From positions 8,775,797 through 8,839,796 of the forward strand of contig NC_067204.1 in the NCBI RefSeq assembly GCF_026262505.1: DNA of 64,000 bases. Reading direction: 5' to 3'. A program made the position numbers and the translations under genes. Below, in pieces: positions 8,750-20,247 of this stretch (the first letter of the stretch is position 1; every line of letters begins with the position of its first letter). The notes beneath the pieces were generated by a model, which saw only the letters and a list, made by a program, of their open reading frames with translations, searched no databases and was not told the origin of the DNA. Origin of the DNA: Trichomonas vaginalis G3. Taxonomy: Eukaryota > Parabasalia > Trichomonadida > Trichomonadidae.

Positions 8750-11396
8750 ATGACTATTGCTGCATATGCGTATGAAACAAATGAAGCAAGAAGAGCACAT
8801 GAACTAGTAAACGAAAACTCAACTTTAACCATTGAAGGCAATGATTTAGTCATTGACGATGGAAAGACTAAAAAAAGTCATTGATTTCGATACTTTTAAC
8901 ACTTATGACCCATTCATTACAACAAGTAAAGTTCCTATCATAAATGATGGAACGGTGCAATATATAAATTCTACAGTAGATGCCTCATTAGTGAAAGTAT
9001 TAAATGTTCTCATTGAATTGTTAAACAGCTTTCGATTTGACGACAACATTAAATGCCTAAAGAATTTAGTCATGAATGAGAAACAAATTCTCGGCGTTGC
9101 TGGTAGCAGTAATGATGTACACCTTATGACATTAGAATATTATAACGAACATAAAGATGAACTGAAAGGAGAGAAGGGTGACACTGGACCTCAAGGACCA
9201 CAAGGAATACAAGGAATACAAGGACCTCAAGGCGAAAACGGTTTGGATGGTGAAGATGGAAAGGATGGAAAAACTGCTAAATCATGGATATGGAACCTTA
9301 TAATACTGGTTTAACAGCTGCTTCATATGGAGTTCTTCAATACCAAATCGGAAAGATATGGGCGGTACTTGGTGAAGAAGTTTTAGATGACGTTAAAAAT
9401 GCTTTGAACTTCATTTCAAATGGTTCTGATACTATTAAAACTTTATCTGGTTGGATGCAAGAAACAAGGAGTCAAATACTGTAAGACGTATAGCAAACAA
9501 TGCACGTACGGGATTGGATACTTTACGAGAATCACAAAATACACTAAAGGAAGCAAATGATATTCTTGGCTCAGTATCAGACATGCATGAAGATTGGCTT
9601 AAAGGTATTGACAAATCTTTAAAAAATCACAGTCAGTCTATTGCTGACTACAAGAAAAGTATAGATTTTTTTACATAGTGCTATGGACGTACATGATGGA
9701 AGCATAAGGAACTTACTTAATGCTAACAATAACTTACCAGGAACTATTAAAGCATTTATAAAGTCCTTTGTAAAACCTGGTGCTCTAACATTTAGGTCTT
9801 TGAGAGCAAGAGCATTGAAGTCAAGAGATGCAGAAACTCCAACAGAACCTACAGAAGGAACTGAAACAACAGAAACTCCAGAAGAACCACCAAAACCAAC
9901 GGCAAATGAAATATTGTTCGAATATTTTCCAAGATACTCTGTCCTCATTGCATACATTCAAGAAATACTTAAGAAAGCAGACTTGACTTTAGGAGATGAT
10001 GAAAGTTCTGTATATCTTTCGTTCCAGTTTCAAATAGCAGAACTTTTGAGACAGATATGCTTAATGTATGACAACATCTCTGATTTCACAAGATATGATG
10101 ACGACCATGACCCGAACACGGTGAAGAAGAAGTTTTTACAAACATCCATTAAGACAGGAAAGGTTTTAACTCAAAGTCTCATTATTGACACCAAAGATGG
10201 CGAAGTGGACGTTCTTCAAGAGCTGAAGAAAAATACTTCTTCGGGAGGTGGTGGTAGGCATGAACTTGAAATAAATGAGATAGAAGAGAAATTAGCCGAA
10301 AAAGCAGATAAAAACCATGTTCATTATATAAGTTCAGACGAACAGATTATAACGGACTACCATGGATATTAACACAGGATGAACAAATAAGCACTGAAGA
10401 TGTTAATGAAAGAAGATATAAATTCATTCGTGCTAAAGGTTATGACATACACTGTACTGTACAGTATGACACAGGTAAAGCACCAGAAGCATTTGGTTAT
10501 AACAATGAATTTATGCTTATACTTCTTTGTTAACGGTGTATTAGTTGAACCAAGATTTACATTGAGAGTTAAGGCAAAAATAACTTTTGAAGATGCTATT
10601 AAAAGTAAAGCTGACAAAGATGAACTTGACGCAACGAACAAAGTTTTGAAAATCTCATAAACACAATATCTCCGATATAAATGAACTTCAAGCTACATTA
10701 AATAGTAAAGCTGACAAAGAACATACACATAAATCCTTCACTACTGTTAGAGCAGACGACATAATATTGAACTATACCCTTGGTTCAAGTGCACCTTTAG
10801 AGAATCCAAGTACAAGCGTAAAAGATACTCTTAACAATTTAGATAACAGTTGCAGGAATATCGAAGATCATGCCAGAAACTTTGAAGCATATGAACTACC
10901 AACAATGTTAGATAAGAAAGCTGACAAAACAGAGCTTCAAACATTGAAGACTGAAATACTTCAAACATTATATCCTATAGGCTCTATTTATACGTCAATG
11001 AACTCAACAAATCCAGAAACAGTTTTAGGTTTTGGTACGTGGAAGCAGATTGTAGATAAATTCTTATACTGTGCTAGATATTCAAAGCAAACAGGAGGTT
11101 CGAAGAAAATTAAAGAAGTAAACCTTCCACCGCACACTCATACAGGAACTACAAACACAACAGGTAATCATTCACATTCAATAACAAAAAGAGGTTATAC
11201 AAATCTTGCAGCAGGTTCGGATAGACAGGGAATGAATAGATATGATATTTCAAGTGACCCAGTAGATTCAAGCGCAGGTATTTTCTGTGGAACCACAGGA
11301 AATCATTCACACACTTTCACAACAAATCCAACAGGTTCGGGTGCAGATTATATGCCGCCTTATATGACAGTTTATGCATGGGTTAGAACGGACTGA
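8750..11396 (+). pseudogene. Phage-type tail-fibre gene remains with collagen repeats
   Basis: Parts in order: an N-terminal region beginning MTIAAYAYETNEARRAHE; a run of about eleven collagen-type Gly-X-Y triplets near 9170-9275 (GDTGPQGPQGIQG); long helical and KADK-type repeats (10260-10960); and a C-terminal domain with PIGSIYTSMNS, GFGTWKQI, PPHTHTGTTNTTGNHSH and MPPYMTVYAWVRT. The C-terminus matches known phage tail-collar/fibre tips. About four breaks. A homologous fibre lies in E2 (35942-37233). The inferred role is host attachment. Confidence 0.8.
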
Positions 11397-11455
11397 AAGT
11401 CCTGAGCTCCAAAAGAGCGAACAGCATGAAATTTACTAAATTTAACTTTACATAA

Positions 11456-12539
11456 ATGAGCTTGAAAGAAGTATTCGAATCATCACCGTGGAGGTCATTT
11501 AAGAAGTTCAATGAAGCTGCAAAGAGTTGGGGATTTACTAACAGAGCTGAAGTGAAAAGGTTCTTTGACAAAAATGTTGTACATCAAACAAAAATAAACC
11601 CTTACGACTACTTTTACCAATTTACTCCAACACTCTGACGCATACCAATTTGACACTCTCATTCAAAGCAGAAAAGGAGGACATAAACCATTCCTCATCT
11701 TCATTAATGTTAACACTCGCAAAGCATATGCATATCCAATGAAAAATAAAGGAACTCGTGAAGTGTTAAGAGTTTTACAAAAGTTTGTAGCAGAACATAG
11801 CCCAAGTACTTTAACATCAGACCAAGACAGTGCATACCTCAGCAATGAAATCACAGATTTTCTCATTAAGCATAACATAACTCACTACACTACTGAAGAC
11901 CATAAACCATAACATACTCGGGCATCATAAACCGCTTCATAAGAACGCTCAGAGATTTAAACCAAGAGCGAGACTTTACCGAAGAAACAATGAAACATTT
12001 TCTCGAAGTATATAATTCCTCAACACATTCTACAACAGGGCATACACCAATTCAATGACACAACAACAAGAAGAAAAGTATATACAAAAGAAACGAAGCC
12101 AAACACAAAATATCAGAAATTCAACACAATTTACCCTCATTCCTGGTACAAAAGTTCGTGTAGTTCTTGACGACAAACCGTTGACAAAGAAACGTTTAAG
12201 GTTAAGTAGAAACTATTATATCGTAGACTCTATGCAAGGTAATGGATATCTTATAAAAGCTGCTGACGACCTATTGCGTTTTACCCTCGTCACAAATTAG
12301 TCGAAAGTAGTAATGGCAAACTTGCTGAAACCATTGACGAAGCAAAGCGAGGAGTGGTTATTGAAATACTTGGCTACAACATAAACGATGACACTTATAA
12401 AGTAAGATATGAAGGAGGCGTTGAAGATGTTATACCATCTAAGAACTTGAGAGAGTCAAAGTCAACACATCTGGGACCATTAGAGCGGGAGTACTGGAAA
12501 GACAAAAATAAGCCAGAAAGAATAAGAAAATTCTTCTAA
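11456..12539 (+). pseudogene. Retroviral-like integrase remains
   Basis: The parts are an N-terminal helical region (SPWRSFKKFNEAAKSWGF), a DDE core around 11640-11930 (FINVNTRKAYAYPMKNKG, LTSDQDSAYLSNEI) and a C-terminal chromo-like strand region (VIEILGYNINDDTYKVRYEG). This is the Polinton-type integrase. About three breaks. Confidence 0.85.
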
Positions 12540-12577
12540 ACTTTTTCATTAGATGTAAATCAGACAAAATAATTTTT

Positions 12578-12612
12578 AGGTGAAGAGGTGAGATCTCACC
12601 TGTTTTTTCACC
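12578..12612. repeat. Half-site array module, GTGA type
   Basis: The perfect palindrome GGTGAGATCTCACC is at 12587-12600 with flanking GGTGAA/TTCACC half-sites. It runs into the GC hairpins at 12616-12645 and lies about 130 bp upstream of the KilA-N gene at 12733. Confidence 0.75.
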
Positions 12613-12615
12613 CTC

Positions 12616-12645
12616 GCCGCTTAGCGGCTCAGACCCTTTGGGTCT
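12616..12645. repeat. GC double hairpin
   Basis: GCCGC-TTA-GCGGC, TC, AGACCC-TTT-GGGTCT. Both stems are perfect with triloops. An identical copy is at 13486-13515. Confidence 0.75.
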
Positions 12646-12732
12646 CATGAAAATTCATGAATTTCCTTAAGATAGAAAAATAAAGTTAGTTTTATTTTTT
12701 ATTTATTTTTTATTTGGTATGTAAGAACAGAA

Positions 12733-13391
12733 ATGTCAGTCGAAGCAAAAACATTCACGAACAAATCTAATGGCGAAACATTCACAAAAGGCACTTATAA
12801 TGGTATTGAAGTCTTACGTAGAGACAAGGATGGTTACATTAATGCAACAAAGATGGCAAGAGAAGCGGGAAGGTTAAACCATTTAAACAGATTTCTTCAA
12901 TAGTGCTAAAATGCAGGAAATTCTTGAGTTTTGGTGAAAGAATACGGTCGAGCCAAAAGTGGCTCACCTCAAAACAAGCATTTTATGAGCTTACTAAGGG
13001 TGTTATAAATGAATTCAAAGGTATTTACATACATCCTGACTCGTTCATTTGTTGCTGAATGGTGCTCTGTAAAGTATGCATTTTATGTCAAAGATATTAT
13101 GGACTCCATAGACAAGAAAGTTCATGAGAAATTAGATGAAGAAGAACTCGAAGATACGGCAGAGAATGCTAAACATTTGTTTGAAGAAGAAGTTTAGAAA
13201 AATGTGCGAAAACAATTAGAAATGAACGTGAGATATGTTATGGTTATAGAGATTCTCCATACGAACTAGACCAATGGGAACAAGAAGATTTAAAGAGAGA
13301 ATTTAGAGAATATGAACTCGCTAAGATAGCATTAGAAACTGCAGAAAAGAAGTTAAAAGTTTGGGGTCGTTTTGTACAAAAAATATTGTGA
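12733..13391 (+). pseudogene. Second KilA-N gene remains
   Basis: Starts at ATG 12733 (MSVEAKTFTNKS). The KilA-N start is clear (YNGIEVLRRDKDGYINATKMAREAG), with FVAEWCSVKYAFYVKDIMDSI further on. KilA-N is a DNA-binding domain of phages and large DNA viruses. About three breaks. Only distantly similar to the KilA-N gene at 14715-15542. Confidence 0.75.
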
Positions 13392-13435
13392 GTAAATGAA
13401 CCATTATTTTATTGAATTCACCAAAAATATAATTG

Positions 13436-13482
13436 AGGTGAAGAGGTGAGATCTCACCCGTTTTCTCACCTGTTTTTTCACC
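13436..13482. repeat. Half-site array module, GTGA type
   Basis: The palindrome GGTGAGATCTCACC is at 13445-13458, followed by two CTCACC/TTCACC half-sites and then the GC hairpins. The whole block with the trailing sequence (to about 13590) is a direct repeat of about 12578-12720, placed upstream of the next gene at 13597. Confidence 0.75.
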
Positions 13483-13485
13483 CTC

Positions 13486-13515
13486 GCCGCTTAGCGGCTC
13501 AGACCCTTTGGGTCT
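13486..13515. repeat. GC double hairpin
   Basis: Same two hairpins as at 12616-12645, in the same orientation and again directly after a half-site module. Confidence 0.75.
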
Positions 13516-13596
13516 CATGAATTTTCATGAATTTCCTTAAGATAGAAAAAATAAAGTTAGTTTTATTTTTATATTTTTTTATTTTGTATAAAAGAT

Positions 13597-14563
13597 ATGA
13601 TTTCAACAATCGGCACAACAACAATTCAAGCTGCGAACGGCGGGACTCTGTCCACAACTACAGCACCAAACTCGTTAGTCATGAATCCTACGTCAATGTT
13701 GGTAGAGATGAAAAAGCTTTATTCCTTCTTCATATACTTTGAAACAGAAATCCAGAAGATAAAGCAAGAACCTTTAACAAGTAATTTAGACTGTAGTGCG
13801 AAAGATGAAACAAATGAACAGTATCTTTATGAAATGGAGGACCTCATCGACCATTTGCCTAAACTACCTGAAATTCAGCAGCAAAAACTAACTATTCCTG
13901 AATTCGACGAAAATTGAAGTCAAAGCAACTGACTCAGTAGAAATTAAGAAATTCATACGTAAAGTAAATTATGAATTCCTTGGTTTTCATTGCAACCATA
14001 AAGTTATGGACAAAGATTGCGACATGGTTTATAAAAATATTTCTGACCTTTACAAATCCGAAGAATTTAAGACATACGATAACTTTGTTTCATTAGTTGC
14101 AAAATGTGTATGGCAGATAAGAGATAAAGATAGAAGAGGTAAAGTATGGAATGAACAGATAAAACCAGCAGCTTTTGAGTTAAAGAAAACCATTGACGCC
14201 TTAGTTGTTCTAGCTGGTTTTATTTCAATGTATAACGCAAAAATGAATCCGCAATGTTCAAAATGTAAAGCAGCAATGAGGAAATATAACTACTCCGTCA
14301 AAGAGATAGAACGAATGAGAAACGACTATGCAGACTTAAAGAAAGAAGCAGAAAAACCAGCAGAAAATAAAATGGACATGTTAGCATTTCTGAACAAAAA
14401 CTATCCAACTGCTGACGATTTCCTTCTATCTGACGTCAAGAAGAAGTATAAAGAAACCTTCGGCATTGTTAAAACTTTTGATATCCTCAGCGAAGAAATA
14501 GAAGCTACGAAATTGTTTAGGATTTCAAATATACATCGTACAATTCATGTAAAACGCTTGTGA
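13597..14563 (+). pseudogene. Family-304 gene, E1 copy
   Basis: Homologue of the intact 304-residue gene at 45508-46422. Shared features are an N-terminal MNPTSMLVEMK, a helical body, a CSKCKAAMRKYNYS motif with two Cys, and a Lys/Arg-rich C-terminus (NIHRTIHVKRL). About one or two breaks. Function unknown; its regular linkage to half-site modules in both elements is the best clue. Confidence 0.7.
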
Positions 14564-14568
14564 AAAAA

Positions 14569-14606
14569 GAGGTGAAAAAACAGGTGAAATCTCACCTCTT
14601 CACCTC
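14569..14606. repeat. Half-site array module, GTGA type
   Basis: The palindrome GGTGAAATCTCACC is at 14583-14596, with two GGTGAA half-sites before it and one TTCACC after. It lies between the stop at 14563 and the KilA-N gene start at 14715. Confidence 0.7.
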
Positions 14607-14714
14607 AACATTATTTTTATTGAATTCAGCACAAAAATAATGAATTTCATTAGTTAGAAAAATAACGCTAATTTTATTTTTATTTATTTTTTTATTTTGT
14701 ATGTAAAGACAGTA

Positions 14715-15542
14715 ATGTCAACATCAGAGAACACAACAATTGCTATCGTTCATGAAGCCATCAATGAAGAATACGAGTACATACAGTATAACAAACAGTT
14801 ACATCTCATTCGTTCAGTCAAAGACGATATGTACCAAATGCAAAGTATAATGAACGCTCTTCGTTCTACAAAGCAAGCATATCATTGGTTTGAAAACCAA
14901 CAGACAAAAGAACTTTTAGAAGAATTTCCTCATATGATTGCTTCCCTCGGAAAACCGAGGGAAGAGATTCCGTACGAAAATCGCAAGAATTTGGCTCCTG
15001 GTTTGAAAGGTTATTATGTTCATAGACTTTTAGTAAACGCTGTAGCAATATGGGCTTCACCTCGTTATGCTTGTTATATTTTCATGATGTTAGATGAACT
15101 ATATAAAGCAGAACGTGGAGAGATGGAAAAGAAACTTCAAGCAAAAGATGAAGTCATTGAATCCAAAGACAAAAGCATACAGAAAAGAATACCGCGTTCA
15201 GTACCAAAAGGAAAGGAAAAGAGTTATAAGTATATGATATATACTGAAGAGTTGGAGAAAGAAGAAGATAAAGATATGGTTATGTTGCATTTAGTCAGAA
15301 GAAACAACAAGAGCTTTTATGACTTAGCTAAAATATATAAATCTGACAGAAACTGGTTCTATCGTGAAAACTTACCGATTTCAATGACACCGAATGAGCA
15401 AATAAAGGAAATTGTCAAAAATACTCTTCCTCAAACACACTATGACATCAAAGGTTGCACAATACTTACATTCAAAGAAGACTTAACATTACTGAAGGAA
15501 AAAATAACAGAATATTTCGATAACTTCAAAGAGGAAGAATAA
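14715..15542 (+). CDS. KilA-N domain protein
   Basis: 275 residues from the ATG at 14715 (MSTSENTT), the first ATG in frame. The KilA-N domain spans about residues 25-130 (YNKQLHLIRS..., GLKGYYVHRLLVNAVAIW, SPRYACYIFMMLDELY), then a coiled coil (GEMEKKLQAKDEVIESKDK), then a C-terminal domain with YKYMIYTEELEKEEDKDMVM and NKSFYDLAKIYKSDRNWFY. This order matches viral KilA-N proteins with a C-terminal accessory domain. It probably binds DNA. A hairpin encoding SLGKPREE lies in its coding sequence. The half-site module just upstream is a natural candidate operator. Confidence 0.8.
   Translation: MSTSENTTIAIVHEAINEEYEYIQYNKQLHLIRSVKDDMYQMQSIMNALRSTKQAYHWFENQQTKELLEEFPHMIASLGKPREEIPYENRKNLAPGLKGYYVHRLLVNAVAIWASPRYACYIFMMLDELYKAERGEMEKKLQAKDEVIESKDKSIQKRIPRSVPKGKEKSYKYMIYTEELEKEEDKDMVMLHLVRRNNKSFYDLAKIYKSDRNWFYRENLPISMTPNEQIKEIVKNTLPQTHYDIKGCTILTFKEDLTLLKEKITEYFDNFKEEE
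14941..14964. repeat. Perfect hairpin inside KilA-N coding region
   Basis: CTTCCCTCGG-AAAA-CCGAGGGAAG, a 10-bp perfect stem that keeps the reading frame. It is conserved in the left arm at 7453-7477, apart from loop length. Confidence 0.7.
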
Positions 15543-15595
15543 AAAAATCTAAGCTAATTTTATTTTTTTTAAAATTTTATCTCATATGAAAGAAC

Positions 15596-15811
15596 ATGAA
15601 TTTAGAATATTCGGAACTCATGACAGAAGAAGAGAACGAACAACATGTAAAAGATTATGCAAAATTTCTGAAGACATACAAAGCATTTAAACAATATCTA
15701 AATGCTTCTAAAGATTATGCAAAATTTCTGAAGGTATATAAAGCTTATGAAAAAGCGTATGAAAAGTTTATACATTGGGGAATTGTTGTAAAATATCGAT
15801 ATGAAGACTAA
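15596..15811 (+). CDS. 71-aa protein with internal repeat
   Basis: Starts with MNLEYSELMTEEENEQ after a T-rich leader. The segment KDYAKFLK-x-YKA occurs twice (about residues 19-31 and 39-51), so a 20-residue helical unit has been duplicated. Charged and predicted helical. It has no left-arm counterpart. Tail to tail with the 15830-16303 gene. Unknown function. Confidence 0.5.
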   Translation: MNLEYSELMTEEENEQHVKDYAKFLKTYKAFKQYLNASKDYAKFLKVYKAYEKAYEKFIHWGIVVKYRYED

Positions 15812-15829
15812 CCAAAAATATATTTTTGC

Positions 15830-16303
15830 TTAAATAGCTTCAGGGTCTATTTCTTCAACCATTTCACTTCCTTCGTCAATGTCAATAGAAGCTTCTTCAA
15901 CCTTTGGTAAGAATTTCTGTATAACATCTTTGTTCGTTATTGTCTTCAGAGATGAAGGATAATATTTCACATTTGTTTCACCCTTCTTATATTCTTTCTG
16001 TTCGGAAAGATTTAAAGCAATACTGAAGAAGTCAATATTAGAGTTCTTTATAACAGTATAATGAGTATCTTTGACATTCACGAAGAAACTCTTTTGTTTC
16101 AAAACTACTGCTAACTCTTGTGAAGTATAACGTTTGCGGTCAATGACGATAGCTAATGGTCTGACATACTGACCAAACTTAGATTCTTTCACAAACTTCT
16201 TGTTAAAGATAACATTAACATTTGAAGCATTATTGAACTCATTCTTGATGGCAGTAGCGAGAGCATTGTATGAAAAGAACTTGCAATCTTGCATGTGTTT
16301 CAT
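15830..16303 (-). CDS. 157-aa protein with acidic C-terminal tail, right arm
   Basis: Intact second copy of the 5982-6455 gene, differing at about three positions. It is divergent from the polymerase gene at 16395 with about 90 bp of A/T-rich sequence between. Pairing with the polymerase in both arms supports a replication role such as single-strand DNA binding; this is inferred from the acidic tail and position, not from a recognised fold. Confidence 0.65.
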   Translation of the reverse strand: MKHMQDCKFFSYNALATAIKNEFNNASNVNVIFNKKFVKESKFGQYVRPLAIVIDRKRYTSQELAVVLKQKSFFVNVKDTHYTVIKNSNIDFFSIALNLSEQKEYKKGETNVKYYPSSLKTITNKDVIQKFLPKVEEASIDIDEGSEMVEEIDPEAI

Positions 16304-16394
16304 TAAAATAAAAATATTAAATTATTTTGAAAAATAACTTAAAAAAATCTAATCTAATTTTTTCAAAAAATATTTTTTTTATTTCCTACTAAAG

Positions 16395-19300
16395 ATGTAT
16401 CGGAAGTTGTCTAAGTTAGAACACTCGGAAATAAAACAACTTCTTACAGAAGCTAACATAGAAGTAGCAAAGCATTACGCAACAAACAAAAAAGCACTCG
16501 CTGACATCCTCAATGACTATAATGGTGCAATAAGTTATGATAGAATTCATGAGTTCATAAAGCCGCAACGCGGCGAGGACGAAGTCCATGCAAGAGCATT
16601 TCCTTTAAATGACGTTGCTATTGACTTATATCATAGACGTTCAGTACCTCATGAAGTAAGAAGAGAAATGTTTGACATAACAAATGCAAACGTTGGTGAA
16701 ACAAGAAGAAGAGACGACACACTGAAACAACAGAGAAGAGAGATGTTTAAGAGCGCTATAGAACAAGTTCGCAAAGCTAACGATGTCATTCGTTCCATTG
16801 ACGACAAACCAAAAGAAGGTGAGAGATGGTTAAAGAAAGATGAAGAGAATAGGAAGAGAAATGTGAAGTCAGGCAATAGACTCATTGACTTTAACATCGA
16901 AGCTTTAGATGAACCAAACAGAGACTACTTACACAAACATTTCGGTAAGGTTTTCATGAGACTCTTAGAGAAAATTAAAATAAACTCACAACAGAGATGG
17001 ATGGTATGTTATAAACTTGGTGGAAAGTATGAATGTTCTACGTTAAACCTCAATAATATTGGAACATTACTACATCAGCTCTTGAAGGAGAACTTTATAT
17101 CAGAGATAGAAGCAAATGCTGCAGGTATTGTTGAAATGCACTATGACTTCTTCTTGACAAACATAAAGAATCTTACTGAAATAAAGATGTATGATTTAAC
17201 AGAATATGAAGGCTTAACGATGTCAGATGTAAAGAAAGGCAAACCAAAAAAGAGACCATATAGAGATGAAAGCACACTGACAAATGACCAGAAAGCCATT
17301 TTGGAAGCTCTTAAGCAAACAGGAAACCCAGCACTTATAGAAAGCTTTTGGAAAGATAATGGTGAAAAGAAGTTTTATAAGAAGAGAAGCGGTCAGTTCT
17401 GGAAGTATCTTTGCACATTACCTATAAATCTTGAACGCTACCAAATCTTCAATGAATTGAACAAAAGAACTGCACACTTATGACAGAAGACAATTGTTTC
17501 GTTTATGCTTGCATTCAGGCTGGAGTAGATGGAGACTATTGACCACATGAGAGAAGTCATTCGTGTTAGAGACTTTCCTCAAAGTAAAGTACAAGAAATT
17601 TCTGACGCAACAGGTATAGCATTTAATGTTACCATTGGTTATTTCAATGACTCAAGACATAATGAAATAAAGAGATACATACCAAAAGAATGTGAAACTG
17701 TTAGAACTATTGACTTACTTCTTGTTGAAGACCACTACATGCTAAATGAAAGATTACCAATGACAACATATTTCGTCAGAAATTACAAAGAAATTCTCAA
17801 AGCTTGTGGTGGAATGAACATTGAGAAACAGATGAAGATTTATACAATGAGAGAGTAAATATGTAGTTCGTTATGATAGAACAACACCGTTATGGGATGT
17901 TATGAAAACATTGTGGGAGTGCAAATATTTCGAACCTATTTCTTATGGAGAACTTTTCACATATACGACTGACTTATATAAACAGAACCTTGCACCATTT
18001 AAAGACTTGTCATATGCTCCAAAGTATTGTGTACAACTGAAGAAGAAAGCCGAGTCAAAAGAAGTAAATAAAAATAAGTGCAAGTTCATTCCTGAGCACG
18101 TTTTCTTTGCTGACTTTGAGTGCAGTACCGATGGCTTTCATAAAGCTTTTAACATATGTTACGACAGTGAAGATGGTTCAGTGAGTGAAAGCATTTGGGG
18201 TCAGAACTGTGCAACAGAATTTTTGGAGCGACTTCCTGACAAGAGTTTAATATATTTCCATAACCTCAGTTATGATATAAACTTCATCTTAAGACACATG
18301 ACAGAAGTGAAAGGAACTCCCATCATTAAAGGTTCACGAACAATGCAAATAACTGGTTTATATAAAGGAAGGGCAATTATTATAAAAGACTCTTACAGTG
18401 TTATAAATAAGAAACTTAAACTATTTCCTGCTATGTTTAACTTACAAACAGGACCGAAAGAAGTATTTCCATATAACTACTACAGCAGTACTTTGTTAGC
18501 AAATGACAACAGAACTAGTGTCATTTCTGAAGCATGTAAGTTTATCCGGGATGCAGATACATTCATGAAAAACATAGATTCCATCAAAGTTGCAGAATAG
18601 ATGAGAACCACTTCGACTTAGAAAAGTATAGCACATTTTATTGCAAACAAGATGTGAGAATTTTAAGAGAAGGTTTTGTTAAGTTCCGCAATGACATATT
18701 GAAAGAATTTGATTTAAACGTTTATGACTACGTTAGTATTTGTTCAATTGCTAACAAATTATTTGAGAACAGAGTGTACTTCCCGAATGGAAATTTATAT
18801 GACCTCTCAAATAAACCAAGAGAATTTATTTCACGCTGTATTCAAGGTGGAAGATGTATGCTGTCAGATAACATTAAACAAAAGAGCGAAAAGAAACTCA
18901 TTGCTGTTCGACGCTGTTTCATTATATCCATCAGCTATAGCAAGACTTTATACTTTAGAAGGTATTCCAAAGGTTATGAAGAAAGAAATGTTAAGCACAG
19001 AGTATCTCATGAGACATTTATTCGATGACGACCAAAAGGAACCCATTGGTGAAAAGTTTATGTCTGGCTTCTTTGTTCTCATTAAGATAACAGAGATTGG
19101 AATACATAGACACTTTCCTTTAATAGTTTGTGACCCTGAACTAAATCCAGAACTTAACGTTCCCAGAAGTTCAAACACTTGCTGTTTAATGTATGTTGAC
19201 CATATAACATTACAAGACCTCATAAAATATCAAGGTGTCAAATGTGAAGTGTTGCAAGGATACTATTACGATGGAAACAGAGATATTAGAATAAGAGATG

Positions 19301-20166
19301 AAGTAAAGAAGTTGTTTGAGTTAAGGTTAAAGTATAAGAAAGAAGGAAATCCTTTGCAAGAAAATATAAAGCTCATTCTGAACAGTATTTATGGCAAAAC
19401 TATTCTATCTCCTATTGAGTCAAAAATAACCATAGTAAATGACAAAGATGCTATAAGATATGCCATCAGAAACTACAACCATATAGTGAAGTTCGAAGGT
19501 TTGGATGGTTCAGATAAAACTATTTTCAAGCTAACGAAAAGCATTTGCAGACACTTTAACTTCTGTCCACTTGGTGTTAACATTCTGTCTATGTCGAAGA
19601 GAATAATGTGTGAAGTATTCTGTACTGCTGAAGATATGGGACTTCAAATATTTTTACCAGGACTGTGATAGCATGCATATTTTCAATGAAGACATACCAA
19701 AGCTGCAGCAGAGTTTAAGAAGAGATACGGTCGCGAACTTATAGGAAAGAACCTTGGTCAATTTCATTCTGACTTCGCAGAAATAACACCTGGAAAACAA
19801 AGTTTAGCATACAAGTCAATATTTTGTGGAAAGAAGACCTACATAGACTTACTCACTAACGATTTAAATGAAGTTGCATTCCATGCACGTTGTAAAGGTG
19901 TAAAACAAGACGTTCTTGCTTTAACAGCAAATGAAATGTTTCCTGAAGCTATATAATGCTATTACAATGAAGATAAGAACATTCACATACCTGTTGGAAC
20001 ATATGACAAAGACTCTGAGTTCAGTTTAATGAAACTTTACAAAGCACTTCATGATGGTCAAGAGATTGGATTTGACTTATGTAAGTCTTCTAGTCCTTGC
20101 TTTGCTGAAAAGTTTAACTTCTCAATAACGACTAAAACAAGCTTTATTCGTAAGTTGAAGTTCTGA
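16395..20166 (+). pseudogene. DNA polymerase B remains, right arm
   Basis: Protein-primed family B polymerase. The N-terminal 360 residues are open and helical. Exonuclease motifs follow (FADFECSTDG near 18112, YFHNLSYDINFIL near 18250, TFYCKQDVRIL near 18640). The palm has motif A (DAVSLYPSAIARL near 18910), motif B (LILNSIYGKT near 19375) and motif C (DCDSMHIF near 19665). About five breaks. Together with the integrase this defines a Polinton. Confidence 0.9.
16562..16587. repeat. GC double hairpin (GAA-loop family)
   Basis: GCCGC-AAC-GCGGC, GA, GGAC-GAA-GTCC. It lies in frame within the polymerase N-terminal region and encodes PQRGEDEV. Element E3 has the same block with different stem bases in its own polymerase (59974-59999). 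Confidence 0.8.
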
Positions 20167-20212
20167 GGTCATTTATTTTTGTCAGCAATGAGGTCATTCG
20201 TGATAAAAATAA

Positions 20213-20237
20213 GCCGCTAGCGGCAAGGGCGAAGCCC
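20213..20237. repeat. GC double hairpin (GAA-loop family)
   Basis: GCCGC-TA-GCGGC, AA, GGGC-GAA-GCCC, between the 3' ends of the polymerase and penton-like genes. The second hairpin contains GCGAAGC, a sequence known to form an exceptionally stable DNA mini-hairpin. It is absent at the same place in the left arm. Confidence 0.75.
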
Positions 20238-20247
20238 ATGTGGTCAT

